Positions 1 through 8,350 of a stretch of 64,000 nt of DNA are shown one piece after another. The notes under the pieces were generated by a model. The model was given only the letters and a program-made list of their open reading frames with translations. It was not told the origin of the DNA and ran no database searches. The stretch's first letter is position 1; the number at the start of each line of letters is the position of its first letter. Origin of the DNA: Acidithiobacillus sp. YTS05 (GTDB lineage Bacteria > Pseudomonadota > Gammaproteobacteria > Acidithiobacillales > Acidithiobacillaceae); contig NZ_CP094359.1 of assembly GCF_024396695.1 (NCBI RefSeq), forward strand, positions 868,001 through 932,000. The letters run 5' to 3'. The translations under genes and the position numbers were made by a program.

Positions 1-1
1 T

Positions 2-793
2 TTATGTGCGGTCATCCAGACGGTATCCGGTGCTGATCTCGAGCAAAATCTCGCATCGGCAGCTGAATCGGTCAACGATGCCAGCGTCGCCGGTGCCAAG
101 CTGGTTCTGCTGCCGGAAAATTTTGCCTTTATGGGTCTGCGCGATACCGATAAATTGGCCCTCATGGAGGAGCCCGGCAGCGGTCCCATCCAGGATTTTT
201 TAGCAGAGCAGGCAAGGCGCCATGGGATCTGGCTGCTGGGCGGAAGTATCCCTCTGCGTGCCCCGGATGGTCGCTGCTTCGCCAGTCTGTTGGCGTACGA
301 CGAGCAAGGCACGCTACGGGCGCGCTACGACAAGATCCATCTCTTTGATGTGGATCTTGCGGGCGGCGAAAGTTATCGAGAATCTGCGACCATTGCGCCG
401 GGCGCCAAGCCGGTGCTGGTCGAGAGTCCTTGGGGTGGAATCGGTTTGTCGATCTGTTATGACCTGCGTTTTCCCGAGCTCTATCGCCACTATGCTGGCG
501 CATCCCTCCTGGTTGTGCCGAGCGCCTTCACCGTGCAGACCGGACGCGCCCACTGGGAGACCCTCTTGCGCGCCCGCGCCATCGAAAATCAGGCCTTCGT
601 CCTGGCCGCCGATCAGGGCGGCAAGCATGCCAATGGCCGGGAAACCTGGGGCCACAGCATGATCATCGATCCCTGGGGCCAGGTACTGGCGGTTCAGGAA
701 GGGGGCGCAGGGGTCGTTCTGGCGGAACTGGAGCTTGGCCAACTGGCGCAGATCCGAGCGCGCCTGCCGGTGTTGCAGCACCGGCGGCTCTAG
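2..793 (+). CDS. Nitrilase-family amidohydrolase (Nit1/YbeM-like), 5' end outside window
   Basis: The reading frame is already open at the window edge, so the start codon lies upstream. The visible part carries the three catalytic positions of the carbon-nitrogen hydrolase fold: Glu in LLPENFAFMG, Lys in YDKIHLFDVD and Cys in SICYDLRFPELYR. The FPELYR context fits the Nit1/NitA branch, which deaminates deaminated glutathione or similar omega-amides in the cytosol. That exact substrate is an inference from family resemblance. It ends seven bases before the convergent DsrE-like gene. Confidence 0.85.
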   Translation, partial: LCAVIQTVSGADLEQNLASAAESVNDASVAGAKLVLLPENFAFMGLRDTDKLALMEEPGSGPIQDFLAEQARRHGIWLLGGSIPLRAPDGRCFASLLAYDEQGTLRARYDKIHLFDVDLAGGESYRESATIAPGAKPVLVESPWGGIGLSICYDLRFPELYRHYAGASLLVVPSAFTVQTGRAHWETLLRARAIENQAFVLAADQGGKHANGRETWGHSMIIDPWGQVLAVQEGGAGVVLAELELGQLAQIRARLPVLQHRRL

Positions 794-800
794 TTGTCCA

Positions 801-1289
801 TTACCAAGCGATATAGGCGTATCCCTTCTGCTGTAGCGTGATCAGCTCGACAGCACCGCTGAATACCGGAGTGGCTTCGGAAATCAGATCTTCGTTGCCG
901 ATCTTGATGGTTTTCATGGTTTGTTCACAGGCATCAAATACCACACCGTACATGTGCAGACTGGAAACCTGCTCCTGAATGAATTTACTGTAGTGCTGAT
1001 GGTTCTTCTCGGCCTTGACCAGGAGCCAGATGCCGGGACCGAAACAGTCGATGACGATATCGACGTCATTGTTGAAATGCCCTAGCACCACCGCCGCGCT
1101 ATGTAAGATATCCAGGATATAGGCGGGATCAGACTGATTGAGCTGATAGACCACCTTGTTTTTCGATGGTCCCATCATGCCCATTCCCATGCCCTGGCCC
1201 TGTGCCGCTACGGCCACTGCCGATGCCGCGCCTGCGGCGACCAGGCCGCCGAGAAAGCGGCGACGTGAATGGTTTTTGTCCTCGGCCAT
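801..1289 (-). CDS. Tat-exported DsrE/DsrF-like protein
   Basis: This 162-residue protein begins with a twin-arginine leader (SRRRFLGGLVAAGAASA), followed by a small alpha/beta domain of DsrE type (DILHSAAVVLGHFNNDVDIVIDCFGPG and a late region with CEQTMKTIKIG). DsrE-fold proteins take part in sulfur transfer or sulfur sensing. The Tat signal implies export as a folded protein to the periplasm. A single Cys near residue 119 sits where the sulfur-carrying Cys often lies, but I cannot confirm that alignment. It is divergent from the downstream ABC transporter gene. Confidence 0.7.
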   Translation of the reverse strand: MAEDKNHSRRRFLGGLVAAGAASAVAVAAQGQGMGMGMMGPSKNKVVYQLNQSDPAYILDILHSAAVVLGHFNNDVDIVIDCFGPGIWLLVKAEKNHQHYSKFIQEQVSSLHMYGVVFDACEQTMKTIKIGNEDLISEATPVFSGAVELITLQQKGYAYIAW

Positions 1290-1381
1290 GCTATGCTCCT
1301 CGTCACTATGGATTGGCCCCCTCAGATTAGCAAAATCTGCGCCCGGGGCCGGTTTTTTGGGTAACCTGGCGGAGAGCGAGT

Positions 1382-3154
1382 ATGCGGCAGTTCAATCGCG
1401 AGTTTTTTCGCGATCTATGGCAAATCAGCAAGCCCTATTGGACGAGTTCGGAGGATCGTTGGCTGGCACGCGGCGTCTTTGCCCTGATCATCGGCCTCAA
1501 TCTTTTCATGGTGTTCATCTCGTATCGGATCACCCAGTGGTATGCGGTGTTCTGGAATGCGGTACAGCATTATCAGGCGAGCGCGGCCTGGCAGCAGATT
1601 TTCGTGTTTTTTGGCCTGGCCACGGCCTACATCATTGCCGCGGTTTCCCAGAGTTTCTTCACCGAGATGATCGTCATCCGCTGGCGGCGCTGGCTCACCC
1701 ACTCCTATTTGGATGCCTGGCTGGCGCGACGTACCTACTACCATATGCAGGTGTTGGGCGATGGTACTGACAACCCGGACCAACGTATCAGTGAGGATCT
1801 GGCATCATTTACTAGCCAGACCCTCAACATCGTCATTGGTTTGTTCAGTTCGGTGGTGACCCTGGGGACCTTCATCTTCATGCTCTGGGAGCTGTCGGCA
1901 ATGATCTGGATCCCCTTCCATGGGCAGACCTTTTCCATTCCTGGTTATCTGGTCTGGGCGGCGCTGATCTATTCGGTTTTCGGTACCATCATCACCGCCC
2001 TAATTGGTAGGCCTCTGATTCGCCTGAACTTCATGCAGGAGCGCTATCAAGCCGACTTCCGTTTCAGCATGATGCGCCTGCGGGAAAACAGTGAAAGCGT
2101 CGCCCTGTATGGCGGCGAGGAGCGGGAGGGAAAACACTTCCGCCAGCGCTTTGCTGAGGTCTACGCCAATTTCTGGCGGATCATCTGGCGGAGTATGCGC
2201 CTGAACTGGTGGACCTCGGCCTACGGCCAGATTGCCATCATTTTCCCGCTGGTCGTTTGCCTGCCTGCGTATTTCGTCAACAAGGAAATTGGCGTCGGCG
2301 GTCTGCAACAGATCATGGCCGCCTTCGCCCAGGTACAGGGGGCGCTGTCCTTTATCGTCAGCAGTTATACGACACTGGCCAATTGGCACGCGGTGGTCGA
2401 TCGTTTGCGCTTTTTCCGGCAGTCCATGGGCGAGGTACATGAGATCCAGGACAAGCATTATCACATCGAGCGACGGGATACCCCGCGGCTGGAGGTTACC
2501 GATCTCAACGTGCGGCTGCCGGATGGGCGAAATCTGGTGAATGGACTCCAATTGCAGGTGGCACCTAGCGAACATCTGCTGATCATGGGGGCCTCCGGTA
2601 GCGGCAAAAGCACCCTGATTCGCGCCCTGGCCGGAATCTGGCCCTATGGGGATGGCGCGGTGGGGCTACCGGCTGGCGAGCGGCCTCTCTTTTTGCCGCA
2701 GCGTCCCTACCTGCCCATGGGCACGCTGCGCGATGTCCTGGTCTACCCTTATGGACTGGAGGACAGTAGTGACCGGGTGCTGACGGAGGCATTGCAACGG
2801 GTGGGTATGGGTAGCCTGATCGGTCAACTGGAGGAGACCCGGCTTTGGTCCCACACCCTCTCATTGGGCGAACAGCAACGCTTGGCCTTTGCCCGTATCC
2901 TGCTGCAAAGGCCGCGCTGGATTTTTCTCGACGAAGCAAGCTCCGCCCTCGACGAACGTGCCGAGGGGGAGCTGTATCGTTTGCTCGCTGATGTGCTTCC
3001 CGCCTCTGCTATCATCAGTGTCGGCCATCGCTCGAGCCTCTGGCGCTATCATTCGCGTTGCCTGCGCCTGTTGGGTGGTGGAGCGTGGCGCCTGGAGGAC
3101 GGGGCTAGTGGGGACGAGGCGCAGCTGGCCTTCGGCCACCTTTCGCCCGCATGA
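1382..3154 (+). CDS. ABC transporter, fused permease/ATPase of the SbmA-BacA/YddA type
   Basis: A 590-residue half-transporter. The N-terminal ~340 residues hold several membrane helices; the opening segment (FVFISYRITQWYAVFWNA-like) is typical of the ABC_membrane_2/SbmA-BacA group. The ATPase domain follows, with Walker A GASGSGKST near residue 405, signature SLGEQQRLAFAR near 495 and Walker B WIFLDEASSALD near 512. Relatives move peptides, cobalamin or similar bulky solutes; the substrate here is unknown. An AG-rich ribosome site (GGAGAGCGAG) lies directly upstream of the ATG. The neighbouring thioredoxin-fold gene follows after 28 bases and may be co-transcribed. Confidence 0.8.
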   Translation: MRQFNREFFRDLWQISKPYWTSSEDRWLARGVFALIIGLNLFMVFISYRITQWYAVFWNAVQHYQASAAWQQIFVFFGLATAYIIAAVSQSFFTEMIVIRWRRWLTHSYLDAWLARRTYYHMQVLGDGTDNPDQRISEDLASFTSQTLNIVIGLFSSVVTLGTFIFMLWELSAMIWIPFHGQTFSIPGYLVWAALIYSVFGTIITALIGRPLIRLNFMQERYQADFRFSMMRLRENSESVALYGGEEREGKHFRQRFAEVYANFWRIIWRSMRLNWWTSAYGQIAIIFPLVVCLPAYFVNKEIGVGGLQQIMAAFAQVQGALSFIVSSYTTLANWHAVVDRLRFFRQSMGEVHEIQDKHYHIERRDTPRLEVTDLNVRLPDGRNLVNGLQLQVAPSEHLLIMGASGSGKSTLIRALAGIWPYGDGAVGLPAGERPLFLPQRPYLPMGTLRDVLVYPYGLEDSSDRVLTEALQRVGMGSLIGQLEETRLWSHTLSLGEQQRLAFARILLQRPRWIFLDEASSALDERAEGELYRLLADVLPASAIISVGHRSSLWRYHSRCLRLLGGGAWRLEDGASGDEAQLAFGHLSPA

Positions 3155-3182
3155 TTTGCTCAGTAACAAGGAGATACACACG

Positions 3183-3749
3183 ATGGCTATGACGGGATTC
3201 GATTTACCCCTGGGGACTCCATTGCCGGATTTTACCTTGCCTTTTGGCGGTAAGGAGGGCGGCTGGTCAACGGCGCAAGCCGCGGGCAAGCCTCTGCTCG
3301 TATTGTTCATCTGCAATCACTGCCCCTATGTCATCCATATCGCCCAGAAGCTGGCGGAACTGGCGAAGGGATGGCAGCGCGCTGGCTTGGCAGTGGTGGC
3401 GATCAACAGCAATGATCCGGAGACCTATCCCGACGATGCGCCGGAAAAGATGCCCGCCGAGGCGGCCCGGGCAGGTTATGATTTTCCTTATCTCTTTGAC
3501 GCCGATCAGTCGGTAGCCAAGGCATTTCATGCCGCCTGCACCCCGGATATCTTTTTGTTTGATGGGGTGGGAAAACTCTTTTATCACGGCCAATTCGATG
3601 CCGCACGGCCCAAGAACGACGAGCCCGTTACGGGTAAGGATCTCGACGCGGCAGTGCGCGCCGTTCTTGCCGGGGAGGATGCCCCAAGCAAGGTGCAGCC
3701 CTGCATGGGCTGCAGCATTAAGTGGCGGCCAGGTAATGAGCCGCAGTAG
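3183..3749 (+). CDS. Thioredoxin-fold redoxin protein with CNHCP active site
   Basis: 188 residues starting at an ATG preceded by AAGGAG at good spacing; the frame is open further upstream but that part overlaps the ABC gene. The protein matches the AhpC/TSA-Redoxin family with a CxxC motif, Cys44 and Cys47, in the sequence FICNHCPYV. The later segment AACTPDIFLFDGVGKLFYHGQFD matches the family's conserved TPDIFLFD block. No signal peptide is visible, so it is probably a cytosolic thiol-disulfide or peroxide-handling protein. The function is inferred from the fold only. Confidence 0.8.
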   Translation: MAMTGFDLPLGTPLPDFTLPFGGKEGGWSTAQAAGKPLLVLFICNHCPYVIHIAQKLAELAKGWQRAGLAVVAINSNDPETYPDDAPEKMPAEAARAGYDFPYLFDADQSVAKAFHAACTPDIFLFDGVGKLFYHGQFDAARPKNDEPVTGKDLDAAVRAVLAGEDAPSKVQPCMGCSIKWRPGNEPQ

Positions 3750-3752
3750 AGT

Positions 3753-3956
3753 TCAGTAGAGGATTTGCGCCAGGACGGCCCTGCGTAAGAAGGCGAAACC
3801 GCCGCCCTGCGACCGATGTCCGCGACGCAGACGCAGCAAACGCTTCTGTAGATCACGTTTGATGCGTTCGCGTTCCTGGGTGGCCATGAAGGAATGGTAG
3901 TTTGGGTAGTGTCGTACCCGCCGAAGTGCTGCCAGTAAATTCGCCCGATTGTCCAT
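3753..3956 (-). CDS. Small basic hypothetical protein
   Basis: A 67-residue Arg-rich protein with no family that I recognise. It is supported as a real gene by a clear Shine-Dalgarno sequence (AGAGGGA, seven bases before the ATG) and by fitting exactly between its neighbours, ending three bases from the convergent redoxin gene. It contains the segment RVRHYPNYHSFMATQERERIKRDLQKRLLRLRR split by a helix break; the basic helical C-terminal half could bind nucleic acid, but this is speculation. Confidence 0.5.
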   Translation of the reverse strand: MDNRANLLAALRRVRHYPNYHSFMATQERERIKRDLQKRLLRLRRGHRSQGGGFAFLRRAVLAQILY

Positions 3957-4065
3957 TGCTGTGTCCCTCTTGCAGTATGCAGAGGGTAAAGCAAGTATCA
4001 GGCCAAATTTATATTCTATTATTAATCAATAGGTCGCCTGCGTTTCCGGGTTAGCCCGTTGGTCA

Positions 4066-4089
4066 TTTTGTCGTATTTGCACGACAAAA
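4066..4089. repeat. Inverted repeat downstream of lspA
   Basis: TTTTGTCGT and ACGACAAAA form a perfect 9-bp stem around a 6-base loop, six bases past the lspA stop. There is no separate T-run after the stem in either direction, so it is not a textbook intrinsic terminator. It may still act as a weak terminator or an mRNA 3'-end protector for the murJ-ribF-ileS-lspA transcript. Confidence 0.4.
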
Positions 4090-4094
4090 AGGCA

Positions 4095-4553
4095 TCAGTG
4101 GCGCCGGAATGCATCCACAATGAGCATCAGCGCGCCAATGGTGATGGCACTATCGGCAATGTTGAAATAGGGCCAATACAGGTTTCCCCAGTGCACACCA
4201 ATGAAGTCCACCACATAGCCCAGTCGGATGCGATCGATGAGATTGCCCAGGGCGCCGCCCAGGATCAGGGCAAGGGCGATGGCGGTCCAATGCGCGCCCG
4301 GTTTCAGGCGTCGCAATATGGCGACGAGCACCACGACAACGATCACGGCAATGACGATCAGCAGCCAACGTTGCCAGCCGCCGGCGCCAGCGAGGAAGCT
4401 GAAAGCGGCACCGGTATTGTGCACCAGGCGAAAGTTCAGGATGCCGGGAATGACGACGATGCCTTGCCCAATCCGCCAGATGTGACTGAGCCAGAGTTTC
4501 ACCCCCTGATCGAGGAGAATGACGAAGACGCTCAACCAGAGATAGCGCAGCAT
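4095..4553 (-). CDS. lspA: Lipoprotein signal peptidase (signal peptidase II)
   Basis: A 152-residue inner-membrane aspartic protease that cleaves the signal peptide of diacylglyceryl-modified prolipoproteins. Four hydrophobic helices are visible. The catalytic aspartates are Asp116 in LGYVVDF and Asp134 in FNIADSAI; the family blocks VHNTGAAFSFL and GALGNLIDRIR are also present. The start codon overlaps the ileS stop (TGATG), so translation is coupled to ileS, as in many proteobacteria. Confidence 0.96.
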   Translation of the reverse strand: MLRYLWLSVFVILLDQGVKLWLSHIWRIGQGIVVIPGILNFRLVHNTGAAFSFLAGAGGWQRWLLIVIAVIVVVVLVAILRRLKPGAHWTAIALALILGGALGNLIDRIRLGYVVDFIGVHWGNLYWPYFNIADSAITIGALMLIVDAFRRH

Positions 4554-7360
4554 CAGCAGTACTCCCGTGTTTCGCCACTACCCGCGACATTCTCCACGCA
4601 GCGACTACAGAGTTCCGGATGCTCGGGATGCTCGCCGATGTCGCTGCGGCGGTGCCAGCAGCGCGGGCATTTCGTGGCATCGTAAGCGGCTACCGTGATC
4701 TGCAGGCCCGGTAGGGTCTCTTCCGCGTCGGCGGCGAGATCGCGCAGTTGGAGATCGGAGCACAGCAGCAGGAAGCGCAGCTCTTTCGCCATCGGCCGTA
4801 GCAATGCCAGCCAGTCGGCGTTGGCGGAGAGGGCAACCTGCGCATCCAGGGCAGAGCCGATTTTTTTCTCCTGCCGCAACGGTTCGAGGGCGGCATTCAC
4901 GGCCTCGCGCAGAGTGAGCAGGCGCTGCCAGCGGGCATCCAGATCCGCGTCCTGCCCTGCGCCAAAATCGGGATAGCAGGCAAAAAACACACTCTCGGCA
5001 TTCTTCCAGGGCAGATGTCGCCAAATTTCCTCGGCGGTGAAGCTGAGAATGGGAGCCATCCAGACCAACAAGGCATTCAGCATCTGCGCCAGCACGGTCT
5101 GTGCCGAGCGCCGTGCCCGCGACTGGGTCTGGGTGGTATATAGACGATCCTTGAGCACATCCAGATAGAGACCGCCGAGATCGATGGAGCAAAAGTTGTG
5201 CATGGCCTGCACCACGCGGTGGAACTGGAACTGCTCGTAGGCGCTCCGGATTTCCTGCTGTACCTGAGCGCAGCGTCCCAGCATCCAGCGATCCATCTCC
5301 AGAAGTTCGGATGCCGGCAAGGCATCTGTACGCGGATCGAAATCGTGGGTATTGCCGAGGATGTAGCGGGCGGTATTGCGAATGCGCCGGTAGCTCTCGC
5401 CCAAGCGCTGCAGGATATTGTCGGAAATCGGAATTTCCCCCCGATAATCCTCGGATGCTACCCACAGGCGCAGGATGTCGGCACCATAGCGGTCGATGAT
5501 TTCCTGCGGGGCGATGACATTGCCCACGGACTTGCTCATCTTGCGTCCTTCACCATCGACGGTGAAGCCATGGGTGAGCACCGCTAGGTAAGGTGCCCGC
5601 CCGCGGCTGGCGACGGATTCGAGCAAGGACGACTGGAACCAGCCGCGGTGCTGATCCGCACCTTCCAGATAGAGATCTGCGGGGCTGTGTAGTTCCGGGC
5701 GTCGTTCGAGGACAAAGGCGTGGGTGGAGCCGGAGTCGAACCAGACGTCGAGGATGTCGCTGACCTTGTGAAACTGTTCGTGGCCGCAGGAGGCACAATG
5801 ATGCGGGGTATCGCCGAGAAAATCCTGGTCTGTACCGTTGAACCAGGCATCGACGCCACCGGCCTCCACGGCCGCGCCAATGCGCTGGAAGACCTCGGCG
5901 TCGCGCAGGGGCTCGCCACACTGGGCGCAGGCGTAGAGGGCCACCGGTACCCCCCAGGCGCGTTGGCGCGAGATACACCAGTCTGGCCGCTTACGTACCA
6001 TGTCAGCAATGCGCTCTTCTCCCCAGGCGGGAATCCAGCGGGTCTCGGCGATCGCTTGCAGGGCCTGCTCGCGTAGGCCGTTGCGCTCCATGCCGATGAA
6101 CCATTGCGGCGTGGCGCGAAAAAGCAGGGGCGTTTTGTGGCGCCAGCAATGCGGATAGCTGTGTTCGATCTTTTCCTGGTGTAGCAGACGTCCACGTTCG
6201 TGCAGAAGGGCCGGCACAGCGCGATTGGCCTCGGCCGTGGAGAGTCCGGCGAGGCCGTCGCCGAGATCGTCACGATAGCGACCGTTGCCCTGCAGCGGGC
6301 TATCGATGGGTAGGTGATAGTCCTCGGCGGCCAGATAATCGTCCACGCCATGGGCGGGGGCGGTGTGGACACAGCCAGTGCCGGCATCGAGGGTGACGTG
6401 CTTGCCGAGGATGACCGGCACGGTTCTGGGCTCGAAGGGATGCTGCAGACGCAGTCCCTCCAAGGCTTGGCCACGGGTTGTGGCGATGCGCCGGGCATCT
6501 GGGTGTCCATAGCGGGCCAGAGCAGCTTCCGCCAGCTCGGCGGCCAGCAGCAAGACGCGCGCGCCAGCCTGCAGGAGAACGTAGTCGTACTCGGGATGCA
6601 CAGCGACCGCCTGATTTGCCGGCAAGGTCCAGGGGGTGGTGGTCCAGATGACGACTTCTGCTTCGCTGTCGAACAGTGAAATGCCCAAACGCTGACAGAG
6701 ATCCGCACGGTCCTCCACGAGGAAGCCAACGTCGATGGAGGGATCGCTGCGATCGCGATATTCGACCTCGGCCTCTGCCAGGGCGCTGCCGCAATCGACG
6801 CACCAGTGCACGGGCTTGGCGCCGCGATAGACCTGCCCCTTGAGGGTAAGCTTGCCCAGTTCGCGCAGGATGTCGGCCTCGGCGGCATAATCCATGGTGC
6901 GATAGGGATGTTCCCAGTCCCCGAGGATACCCAAGCGGATGAAGTCGGCCTTCTGTCCTTCGATCTGCTCCGCCGCATAGGCACGACAGGCGTCACGGAA
7001 GGCCGCGGCGCTCAGCTTCTCACCGGGACGCCCGTGGGTCTTTTCCACCTGGATCTCGATGGGCAGGCCGTGGCAATCCCAGCCGGGTACGTAGGGAACC
7101 CGCATGCCTTCGACCAGCCGCGACTTGTTGATGATGTCCTTGAGTACCTTGTTGACGGCATGCCCAATATGGATCTTGCCGTTGGCATAGGGAGGGCCAT
7201 CATGCAGGACAAAGCTCGGCGCGTCGGCGCGAGCCTGCAGCAGACGCTGATACAGGTCCAGCTCCTGCCAGCGGGCCAGCAGCTCTGGTTCCCGCTGGGG
7301 CAGTTTGCCCTGCATGGGAAAATCGGTTTTGGGAAGATTTAGCGTGCTTTTATAATCCAT
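4553..7360 (-). CDS. ileS: Isoleucyl-tRNA synthetase
   Basis: 935 residues, the usual bacterial length. It charges tRNA-Ile with isoleucine and edits mischarged valine. The class I signatures are clear: HIGH in PPYANGKIHIGHA near residue 65 and KMSKS in GRKMSKSVGN near residue 600. The C-terminal zinc site is intact (CPRCWHRR then LCSRCVENV). The gene sits between ribF and lspA, the common proteobacterial order; its start lies 22 bases inside the end of ribF. Confidence 0.98.
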   Translation of the reverse strand: MDYKSTLNLPKTDFPMQGKLPQREPELLARWQELDLYQRLLQARADAPSFVLHDGPPYANGKIHIGHAVNKVLKDIINKSRLVEGMRVPYVPGWDCHGLPIEIQVEKTHGRPGEKLSAAAFRDACRAYAAEQIEGQKADFIRLGILGDWEHPYRTMDYAAEADILRELGKLTLKGQVYRGAKPVHWCVDCGSALAEAEVEYRDRSDPSIDVGFLVEDRADLCQRLGISLFDSEAEVVIWTTTPWTLPANQAVAVHPEYDYVLLQAGARVLLLAAELAEAALARYGHPDARRIATTRGQALEGLRLQHPFEPRTVPVILGKHVTLDAGTGCVHTAPAHGVDDYLAAEDYHLPIDSPLQGNGRYRDDLGDGLAGLSTAEANRAVPALLHERGRLLHQEKIEHSYPHCWRHKTPLLFRATPQWFIGMERNGLREQALQAIAETRWIPAWGEERIADMVRKRPDWCISRQRAWGVPVALYACAQCGEPLRDAEVFQRIGAAVEAGGVDAWFNGTDQDFLGDTPHHCASCGHEQFHKVSDILDVWFDSGSTHAFVLERRPELHSPADLYLEGADQHRGWFQSSLLESVASRGRAPYLAVLTHGFTVDGEGRKMSKSVGNVIAPQEIIDRYGADILRLWVASEDYRGEIPISDNILQRLGESYRRIRNTARYILGNTHDFDPRTDALPASELLEMDRWMLGRCAQVQQEIRSAYEQFQFHRVVQAMHNFCSIDLGGLYLDVLKDRLYTTQTQSRARRSAQTVLAQMLNALLVWMAPILSFTAEEIWRHLPWKNAESVFFACYPDFGAGQDADLDARWQRLLTLREAVNAALEPLRQEKKIGSALDAQVALSANADWLALLRPMAKELRFLLLCSDLQLRDLAADAEETLPGLQITVAAYDATKCPRCWHRRSDIGEHPEHPELCSRCVENVAGSGETREYC

Positions 7361-8295
7361 GGGCTTTCGATGTCATGGGTAGAAAAAAATTGCCGTACAT
7401 TTTGTACGTCTTGCTGTATGGCGGCGATCAACGTATCGAGATTGGGGTATTTTTCTTCATCCCGCAACTTGTGCAGCAGTTCGACGCCAACCATTTTGCC
7501 GTAGAGGTTCGGGCTCTCGGCGTCGAGGCAATGGGCCTCTAATACGAGACTTTTTCCATTCACGGTGGGGCGCAGGCCAATGCTGATGGCAGCATTCCAG
7601 TGGCCAATGGGGCTGTAGAGCCGGCCGGCAAAAATGCCGCGCAAGGGAAGGGGGCGATGCGCTAGGGGTAAATTGGCCGTGGGGAAGCCCAGTTCGCGTC
7701 CCAGTTGATCGCCCCGCCGTACCCGACCACAGACGGTATAGGGGCGGCCAAGCCAGCGTGCCGCCTGCGCCAGGTCTCCCTGTTCGAGAAACTGGCGGAT
7801 GCCAGTACTGCTGACGCGCTGCCCGTCCAGCAGATAGGGGGGCTGCTCGTGCACCCCAAAACCGTGTCGCCTGCCCATTTGCTGCAGCAGCGCAAAATCG
7901 CCACGGCGCTGGGCGCCGAAGCGGAAATCATGGCCAACGAAGAGCTCCCGCACCCGCAGACGCCGAACCACGATTTGCTCGACGAAGTCCTCTGCCGATA
8001 AGGCTGCCAGGGCAGTATCGAAGCGCGCGCAAACGACCTGGTCTGCCCCGTAGTGCCGGAGTGTTGCGGTCTTTTCGCGCAGGCTGCTCAGGCGGATGGG
8101 TGCCCTGTTGCCGAGAAACAGCTCCCGGGGGAGGGGTTCAAAGGTGAGTACGCTGCGCGGCAACCCGCACCTCGCCATACCGGCAAGGAGCCGTTGGTGC
8201 CCGAGGTGAACACCATCAAAGTTGCCAATGGTCAGCGCCTGTGCCGTTGCCATTGCCTGCCGGGGCAACGAATGGAGACGAAAGGGCTGGATCAT
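7339..8295 (-). CDS. ribF: Bifunctional riboflavin kinase / FAD synthetase
   Basis: The chosen start (ATG at 8295) gives 318 residues, near the family norm; the longer open frame upstream runs into murJ and lacks family resemblance. An alternative ATG lies at 8253. The N-terminal adenylyltransferase domain has the nucleotide-binding motif TIGNFDGVHLGHQ and VGHDFRFG; the C-terminal flavokinase domain has LGFPTANL-type and LPLRGIFAGRLYS segments. It makes FMN and then FAD from riboflavin. It overlaps ileS by 22 bases and follows murJ. Confidence 0.95.
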   Translation of the reverse strand: MIQPFRLHSLPRQAMATAQALTIGNFDGVHLGHQRLLAGMARCGLPRSVLTFEPLPRELFLGNRAPIRLSSLREKTATLRHYGADQVVCARFDTALAALSAEDFVEQIVVRRLRVRELFVGHDFRFGAQRRGDFALLQQMGRRHGFGVHEQPPYLLDGQRVSSTGIRQFLEQGDLAQAARWLGRPYTVCGRVRRGDQLGRELGFPTANLPLAHRPLPLRGIFAGRLYSPIGHWNAAISIGLRPTVNGKSLVLEAHCLDAESPNLYGKMVGVELLHKLRDEEKYPNLDTLIAAIQQDVQNVRQFFSTHDIESPWIIKAR

Positions 8296-8350
8296 GGTGG
8301 CAAAGAGGCATCCGGGCAAAAAACCGCTGTAGTGTACCCGAATACCCCGT

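Noticed and set aside
4059..4685. 208-codon plus-strand open frame across lspA and the end of ileS
   Set aside because: It is antisense to two certain genes, has no family resemblance and no ribosome site; its codons mirror lspA.
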